Part shown: positions 13,987-18,737 of the stretch, piece after piece
How positions within the stretch are numbered: position 1 is the stretch's first letter
Layout of the letters: every line of letters starts with the position of its first letter
NCBI GenBank assembly: GCA_003151655.1
Contig: PLYB01000096.1
Span: 1-18,737, forward strand
Length of the DNA: 18,737 nt
From: Gallionellaceae bacterium
Lineage (GTDB): Bacteria > Pseudomonadota > Gammaproteobacteria > Burkholderiales > Gallionellaceae
Reading direction: 5' to 3'
Made by a program: the position numbers and the translations under genes
Notes under the pieces: model-generated
Seen by the model: the letters and a program-made list of their open reading frames with translations, nothing else
Databases searched by the model: none
Told to the model about the DNA's origin: nothing

Positions 13987-16596
13987 TCAATTTACCTGTG
14001 CTTGGAGAGCCTCAATTAACTTGGATATGTTGACGGGTTTATGCACAACTGGCCACTCACAGTTGGCCGCTTCGCGGACAAAAGCAGAGGATGTCTCTCC
14101 CGTCATTATTACTGCTTTAACAGGCTTGTCCAATCTTTGACGAAGTTGCTCCAAGAACTGAATCCCATTGAGCGCTCCTCCGATCATGTAATCAACGATG
14201 AAGTAATCAGCATCTCCGATTGAGGGAAGATTCAGTGCAACTTCTGCTCTATGGTAGATATCCACGTTTGCCCCTATTCCAACTAAAGCGTTGCTTAAAG
14301 CCTCAGCAACTAGAGCATCATCTTCTACAACAACGAAACGTTTTCCCTGGATGGATGATATTTGGTCAAATACTTGTGGAATGGTTGTATTAGCTGAATG
14401 CGGCTCTTCATCAGAGGTATCGGCTAATGGCAGGCGAAATTCAAAAACAGAACCTTTTCCGACTTGTGAGCGACAGGTGATTTTTCCGTCAAAAAGAGCC
14501 AAAGCACGTTTAGCTATGGATAGCCCCAACCCTAACCCTCTAGTCCGGTCTCGCTGCGGGTTATTTATCTGAAAGAACTCGTCAAAAATAAAATGGATAT
14601 TTTCATCCGAAATGCCAATACCCGTATCCCATACCTGAAACAACAGCTCAGCGTCGCGTTGTCTGGCACTAACCAATATGCCGCCAGACGAAGTAAACTT
14701 AATCGCATTAGAAACCAGATTCATTAATACCGAATTGAGCAAGCCAATATCCGTGCGAACAGCAAGCCTTTTTTTCATAGGAAAGTGTAATTTAAAACGA
14801 ATCTGTTTTTCGCTGACCATCGGTGCAAAGCTTTGCTCCAGCCACTCGAATATATCAGTCACATTTATCAAGGCGTATTCCGGTTTGATCATTCCTGCAT
14901 CGAGCTTTGAAACATTCAGCAAGGCATCGAGTAATCCGTTGAAATTGTTCATCGCCTGATCCAAGCGTTGGATAATCTGATTTTGATCCGGACGGGGCTG
15001 AGTAAACTTGAGCGCATCGATAAATAAACTGGCTGCCGCTAGCGGCTGTCTCAAATCGTGTCCTGCGGCCGCGAGAAAGCGCGTCTTGGCCAGCTCTTTT
15101 TCTTCAAGTTTCCGAATCGATTCCTGTAATGCGAGTTCACCCCTCTTGCGCTCGCTGATGTCGCGTCCGAGCCCCTGCACACCGATCGGCACACCATTCA
15201 TATATGTCAAGGTGGAAACCAACTCTAACGGAATCTGTTTCCCGGATTTGTCGGTTATCTCCAGTTCATAGCGAGTCACCGGCATATTTGAATCTAGCTT
15301 TGCGCTGGTCATTTGCCGTGCCAACGCGAGATTATCAGGGGTAAGAATTTTGGCTATTGAAGAGTTGATCAATTCGTTGCGGTTATACCCTGTCACCTTT
15401 AACAGCGACTCGCTGACTGCGGAAAACACTCCATTAAGATCGGTACCATAAGCAAGATCGCCTGCGTTCTCAAATAATCCACGGTATTTTTCTTCACTTT
15501 CGTGCAACGCTATTTCTGCCTGCTTGCGCTCGGTAATGTCCTGAATGGTTCCATGTAATTTCACTGGGCGATTATTTTGGTCAAAATCTAATTTCCCTAT
15601 ACCATGTACCCATCTTATAGCTTGATCGTTTTGCCGGACGATTCGGTATTCCTTATCGAAAGACTTGCCTTTACCTGCAATATCGTTGGTAAAGTAGTCG
15701 AGCATCTTATTGCGTTCATCAGGATGAATTAAGTCGACCCACTTCTCGAACGAACGATCATAAGCTTTATCTATTCCAAAAATCTCATCCAGCGCTTCAG
15801 AGCTTGACCATTGCCTGACTGCAAAATTAAAAACATAGCTGCCTAAGCCCGCAATCGTCTGAGATTCTTTAAGTAACGCCTCACTTTCGCGAAAAGCGGC
15901 ATTATTACTTTCAGCCTCTAGTTTTGCGGCCTCAGTAAATGCTTGTTGAGCTATCAGCTTGTTAAGCAACTTTTCGTTCTCAATGCGCTGTCGTAAAGAT
16001 AGCTCGAAGGTGCTGGTCAATTCTTTTACAGAACTTATTACGTAGCCAATATATATAACCAGCATGATGCCCAAAATCAGATGCGGCAGATCCGCTTCCC
16101 AAAAAACTCGAAGCGTTATTGGCAAGACAAGCCCTGCAAAATAAATATACAACGAAGGGGGATGAACAGGATTGCTGGTCGCGGCACCAGCCGATATTCC
16201 AAGAAGTACAGCAATCAAAAACATCTGGTACAGAAATTGATCCGGCACAAATAGCATTAAACTGCCGATTCCCCATACTGTGGCTACAACGCCGGAAAGC
16301 CAACAAAATATAATATTCCATTGCCGGCATTGCTCAATGTTATTGGCATGCTTATGCAGCCGCAACCAATACAAAAACTCGACCAAATGAACGCCATAAA
16401 CCAGCGTTAGCCAACCTAGCAATATGTTGTGATCAACTCCGTTCCACATTATCACAACAAGCAAAAAAGCTATTGCCAGTTGAGATAAAATCATCCGTGG
16501 ATACAGACTCAAACGCGAGTTTATTTGCTCGATGCGAATGGAGAAACTCTCTTCGTCGATTTTGAATCTCAATATTTCTTTTAATGATGGCTTCAT
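13987..16596 (-). CDS. Membrane-bound hybrid histidine kinase with two PAS domains and one receiver
   Basis: Orphan hybrid sensor kinase. The ATG at 16596 gives 869 aa; a TTG at 16614 would add six residues, and neither has a strong ribosome site. Residue numbers below count from the TTG. About six hydrophobic helices lie at 41-195, an integral membrane sensor with little periplasmic loop. A coiled coil (about 205-250) leads to PAS 1 (about 250-365, with HPDE, YRIVRQND and GTIQDITERK) and PAS 2 (about 372-490, ending GLGRDISERK). HisKA has His519 in AAAGHDLRQPLA, the HDLRQP variant of the H-box; HATPase has Asn636 (NLVSNAIKFT), DTGIG and GLGLGL; the C-terminal receiver has Asp808 (YFIVDYM) and Lys859. 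There is no HPt and no response regulator gene next door, so its partner is elsewhere. Confidence 0.93.
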   Translation of the reverse strand: MKPSLKEILRFKIDEESFSIRIEQINSRLSLYPRMILSQLAIAFLLVVIMWNGVDHNILLGWLTLVYGVHLVEFLYWLRLHKHANNIEQCRQWNIIFCWLSGVVATVWGIGSLMLFVPDQFLYQMFLIAVLLGISAGAATSNPVHPPSLYIYFAGLVLPITLRVFWEADLPHLILGIMLVIYIGYVISSVKELTSTFELSLRQRIENEKLLNKLIAQQAFTEAAKLEAESNNAAFRESEALLKESQTIAGLGSYVFNFAVRQWSSSEALDEIFGIDKAYDRSFEKWVDLIHPDERNKMLDYFTNDIAGKGKSFDKEYRIVRQNDQAIRWVHGIGKLDFDQNNRPVKLHGTIQDITERKQAEIALHESEEKYRGLFENAGDLAYGTDLNGVFSAVSESLLKVTGYNRNELINSSIAKILTPDNLALARQMTSAKLDSNMPVTRYELEITDKSGKQIPLELVSTLTYMNGVPIGVQGLGRDISERKRGELALQESIRKLEEKELAKTRFLAAAGHDLRQPLAAASLFIDALKFTQPRPDQNQIIQRLDQAMNNFNGLLDALLNVSKLDAGMIKPEYALINVTDIFEWLEQSFAPMVSEKQIRFKLHFPMKKRLAVRTDIGLLNSVLMNLVSNAIKFTSSGGILVSARQRDAELLFQVWDTGIGISDENIHFIFDEFFQINNPQRDRTRGLGLGLSIAKRALALFDGKITCRSQVGKGSVFEFRLPLADTSDEEPHSANTTIPQVFDQISSIQGKRFVVVEDDALVAEALSNALVGIGANVDIYHRAEVALNLPSIGDADYFIVDYMIGGALNGIQFLEQLRQRLDKPVKAVIMTGETSSAFVREAANCEWPVVHKPVNISKLIEALQAQVN

Positions 16597-16861
16597 AGCA
16601 AACGTGGACTTCAATCCAATCGATATGAATTATTGTCTGGCTAATCGGGTTTGAAAGGGTAACAGACTTTTCTGAAGAGCGAGCGGCAATTACGTTGATG
16701 GACATAGTCGCAATAGTTCTGTATTACATTGGGCAACTTGAATTGCTTTCCCAATATTGAAATTGCGACGACTACATTTAAAACTTACTCTACGTAGAAA
16801 AATCAGCAGCACGAATCACTGCCGATCAATGATCGCCGCCTCCCAGACAAAGCTAATTGCG

Positions 16862-18670
16862 CTAAGGCAGCACTCTCACCACACGAAAGCCCACGCTGCC
16901 ACGACTTGAAGGTTCGTTTCTGCTGCGTTGCCCGGCACGAACTTCTGGTAGCTTGCTGCTCCATGCGCCACCACGCAGTGTGTGCCTTGTATCATCACCT
17001 ATCCATATACTGCCGTCGGCAGGGGCACCGCTATAGCTGGCATGATAGCTATCCTCTACCCATTCCCACACGTTGCCGCTCATATCAAACAAGCCAAAAC
17101 CATTGGCGCGCAGGCTTGCAACTGCATGTGTAGTTTTGCCACTATTACCCGGCAGATTGATATTTCCGCCATACCACGCCAAGCTCTCCACTGAGTCGCT
17201 ACCGCAATACTCATTCTGTCTGCCGCCGCGACACGCATATTCCCATTCTGCTTCGCTCGGCAGACGATATTGTTTACCCGTCTTGGCAATCAGTTTTTGA
17301 ACATATTTTTGGGCATCAAGCCAGCTCACTTGCTCCACCGGACATTCATCACCGCAATTTTTAAAAAAACTGGGATTGTTATCTATTACTACAGTCTTCT
17401 CCCCCCCGGATGATTCCGCATTACCGCGCCCGGTTCCCCCTCTGGACTGTGTCGCATCCCAGTGAGCACCGGTAACGTCTTCTCTATACTCCGGCAAGGC
17501 ATGTTTCAGTTCGCGAACCAGTTTGCCAAGTATCCTGCTCTCGGTACGTACCGCGGTGGTGGACATGAGTGCACGCCACTGCCCCTGGGTAATCTCGGTT
17601 TTGCCAATTGCAAATGCCTTGCCAATGGTCACACGGTGAACGGGTTGCTCATCACTTTCACCATTGTTCGAGCCCATGCTGAAATCCCCGGCGGGAAGAA
17701 CGACCATCTCCGGGCATTCCGGACAGTCTTGAAACTCCCTACCCGGTTTGGTTTCAGCCTCGACATCATGCTGTGCGCCCTGAAGTTTTTTAATGCGTGC
17801 CTGTGCCTGAACTACATACAGGCCTTGAGGATAAAGTTTTAAATATTCCTGATAGCCGGCAACGCTAGCCGCATTGATAGCATTGCTCCATGCATTTTGA
17901 TCTTGCTGGGTTAATTCGGTAGTAGCTTGCTCTTCCAGTATGTTGATGCGGCCTTCTGCAATTGAGGCAAATTTTCCGCGTGGATATTGCGCAAGATAAG
18001 CCCGATAGTCGGTTAATTTATTATTTTTTTGAGCCTCATCCCACAAAGCATTTTCGGAAATAGCGACATTGCCAGTTGCGGGCTTGCTAGCGTCCACACC
18101 TGCTGACGGGGCGGGTATCTGGACTGGCTCGTTGTCCAATACTTTTAACTTTTCCACAACTTGGAAACCATCGCAGTTCCGGCACGGCAGAGTATTGGTA
18201 TAGACGGCCTCGTTGTCGAAAATATTTTGAATATTCAATGACAGTAAATAGCCCCCTTCTACTTTGGTGACATTGGCAGTGGCAATGAGTTCAGCCTGAA
18301 ATGCTTCCGCAATATTTTGCAAACAGCGTATTTCATTGCATTCTTTGCTGGCTGTGTTACGAGTTTCTTTAAGGAATATTTCTTTTGCTTTTTGAGTAAC
18401 TTGTTCGCCCTCGAAAACCTCATACTTTTGTTGCAGCCCCTGCACCAGCGCAGTCTCCATGACCGCCTGCAAGTTTTTGTTGTCTTCTGAAACTCGCAAC
18501 GGCATCAGCACTAAACGCTCTTTGCCCGCTCGCACAGATTTTGCGGCTTTGCCGGTCGAGTCTTTCGCCACTGCCTGACCCGGCATTGCTGCCAGACAGA
18601 TGAAGGAAATCAAAAGCGCGATCAGATTAATTACTGGCATTTTTTTCATGTTCGTCCAGAGCGTATTCAT
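16862..18670 (-). CDS. Exported SUMF1/FGE-fold protein with unknown N-terminal domain
   Basis: Predicted periplasmic protein of 602 aa. The ATG at 18670 is the longest start; Met8 (18649, MKKMPVINLIALL) has a GGACGA ribosome site and gives a cleaner signal peptide ending GQAVA (about residue 35). Residues 50-180 form an unrecognised domain (RLVLMPLRV, METALVQGLQQKYEVFEGE, LIATANVTKVEGGYLLSL) with Cys pairs 111/116 and 163/166. Two related repeats follow at about 206-246 and 258-297 (W..A...Y..YL..YP.G...A..RI..L). The SUMF1 domain spans about 320-602 (MVVLPAGDFSMGS, IGKTEITQGQWRALM, RLPSEAEWEYACRGG, GNVWEWVED, LRGGAW, GSVGFRVVR). About 60 extra residues (371-429) interrupt it between QGQWRALM and NNPSFFK. 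The FGE catalytic Cys pair expected after LRGG is absent, so it is not a sulfatase activator. Function unknown. Confidence 0.85.
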   Translation of the reverse strand: MNTLWTNMKKMPVINLIALLISFICLAAMPGQAVAKDSTGKAAKSVRAGKERLVLMPLRVSEDNKNLQAVMETALVQGLQQKYEVFEGEQVTQKAKEIFLKETRNTASKECNEIRCLQNIAEAFQAELIATANVTKVEGGYLLSLNIQNIFDNEAVYTNTLPCRNCDGFQVVEKLKVLDNEPVQIPAPSAGVDASKPATGNVAISENALWDEAQKNNKLTDYRAYLAQYPRGKFASIAEGRINILEEQATTELTQQDQNAWSNAINAASVAGYQEYLKLYPQGLYVVQAQARIKKLQGAQHDVEAETKPGREFQDCPECPEMVVLPAGDFSMGSNNGESDEQPVHRVTIGKAFAIGKTEITQGQWRALMSTTAVRTESRILGKLVRELKHALPEYREDVTGAHWDATQSRGGTGRGNAESSGGEKTVVIDNNPSFFKNCGDECPVEQVSWLDAQKYVQKLIAKTGKQYRLPSEAEWEYACRGGRQNEYCGSDSVESLAWYGGNINLPGNSGKTTHAVASLRANGFGLFDMSGNVWEWVEDSYHASYSGAPADGSIWIGDDTRHTLRGGAWSSKLPEVRAGQRSRNEPSSRGSVGFRVVRVLP

Positions 18671-18715
18671 CCCGGATTGTTCATCAGCCGCTGGAACATC
18701 ATAAAATCAAGCTGT

Positions 18716-18737
18716 TGTAGGTCGGGCTTCAGCCCGA
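18716..18737. repeat. REP-like palindrome, cut by window edge
   Basis: TGTAGGTCGGGCTTCAGCCCGA runs to the last base; the stem pairs TCGGGCT with AGCCCGA around a two-base loop. It shares GTAGGTCGGG with the pair at 2233-2301 and differs in the loop and inner stem, with compensating changes that keep the pairing. It lies upstream of the SUMF1-fold gene. Confidence 0.8.

Noticed and set aside
16789..16798. TCTACGTAGA palindrome upstream of the second kinase
   Set aside because: A 10-base palindrome is expected by chance in a stretch of this length; nothing else supports a site.
16862..17760. Formylglycine-generating enzyme activity for the SUMF1 domain
   Set aside because: The conserved copper-binding cysteine pair is missing after the LRGG motif, and no sulfatase gene is in the window.
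1..18737. CRISPR arrays, tRNA or rRNA genes, integron or phage attachment sites
   Set aside because: No regularly spaced direct repeats, cloverleaf-like or rRNA-like stretches, or integrase genes were seen on either strand.

Overview
The window looks like chromosomal DNA of a Gram-negative proteobacterium, most likely a betaproteobacterium of the Nitrosomonadales/Gallionellaceae type. That guess rests on moderate GC, a tripartite RND pump with a NodT-type outer membrane lipoprotein, outer membrane barrels, multi-domain hybrid kinases, HD-GYP c-di-GMP signalling, and dispersed GTAGGTCGGG...CCCGAC palindromes. It is inference; there is no rRNA or other taxonomic marker here.

Left part (1-4519, minus strand): an efflux operon read right to left, TetR/CecR-type repressor, NodT outer membrane factor, HlyD-type periplasmic adaptor, RND permease (cut by the window edge). 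The regulator and outer membrane factor overlap by 4 nt (ATGA), and the adaptor and permease are 15 nt apart. A perfect 25-bp inverted repeat upstream of the repressor gene covers a promoter on each strand and is the obvious operator. A pair of facing REP-like palindromes lies between the outer membrane factor and adaptor genes; one of them supplies the outer membrane factor's stop codon.

Centre (4520-11540, plus strand): an AT-rich gene-free stretch, then a 1248-aa hybrid kinase (dCache sensor, PAS, HisKA, HATPase, two receivers, HPt) overlapping by 14 nt a receiver/HD-GYP c-di-GMP phosphodiesterase. A 140-aa secreted protein resembling a small PstS-like binding protein and a 409-aa outer membrane porin follow at short spacing. 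No ABC permease or ATPase is present. I read this as one candidate sensing unit, porin and binding protein at the envelope feeding a phosphorelay that lowers c-di-GMP. It is the most interesting part of the window.

Right-centre (11541-13986): a scarred area. A LysR-type regulator survives only as a fragment without its DNA-binding domain and with an internal deletion plus frame change. Next come a YgiD-like extradiol dioxygenase and a YpfH-like serine esterase, co-transcribed on the minus strand and preceded by a LysR-type box, and then a gene-free stretch ending in a probable IS30-type transposase tail.

Right part (13987-18737, minus strand): a second, orphan membrane-bound hybrid kinase (two PAS domains, HisKA with an HDLRQP box, HATPase, one receiver), then an exported SUMF1/FGE-fold protein with an unfamiliar N-terminal domain, two degenerate repeats and an insertion inside the SUMF1 fold. 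A third REP-like palindrome runs off the right edge.
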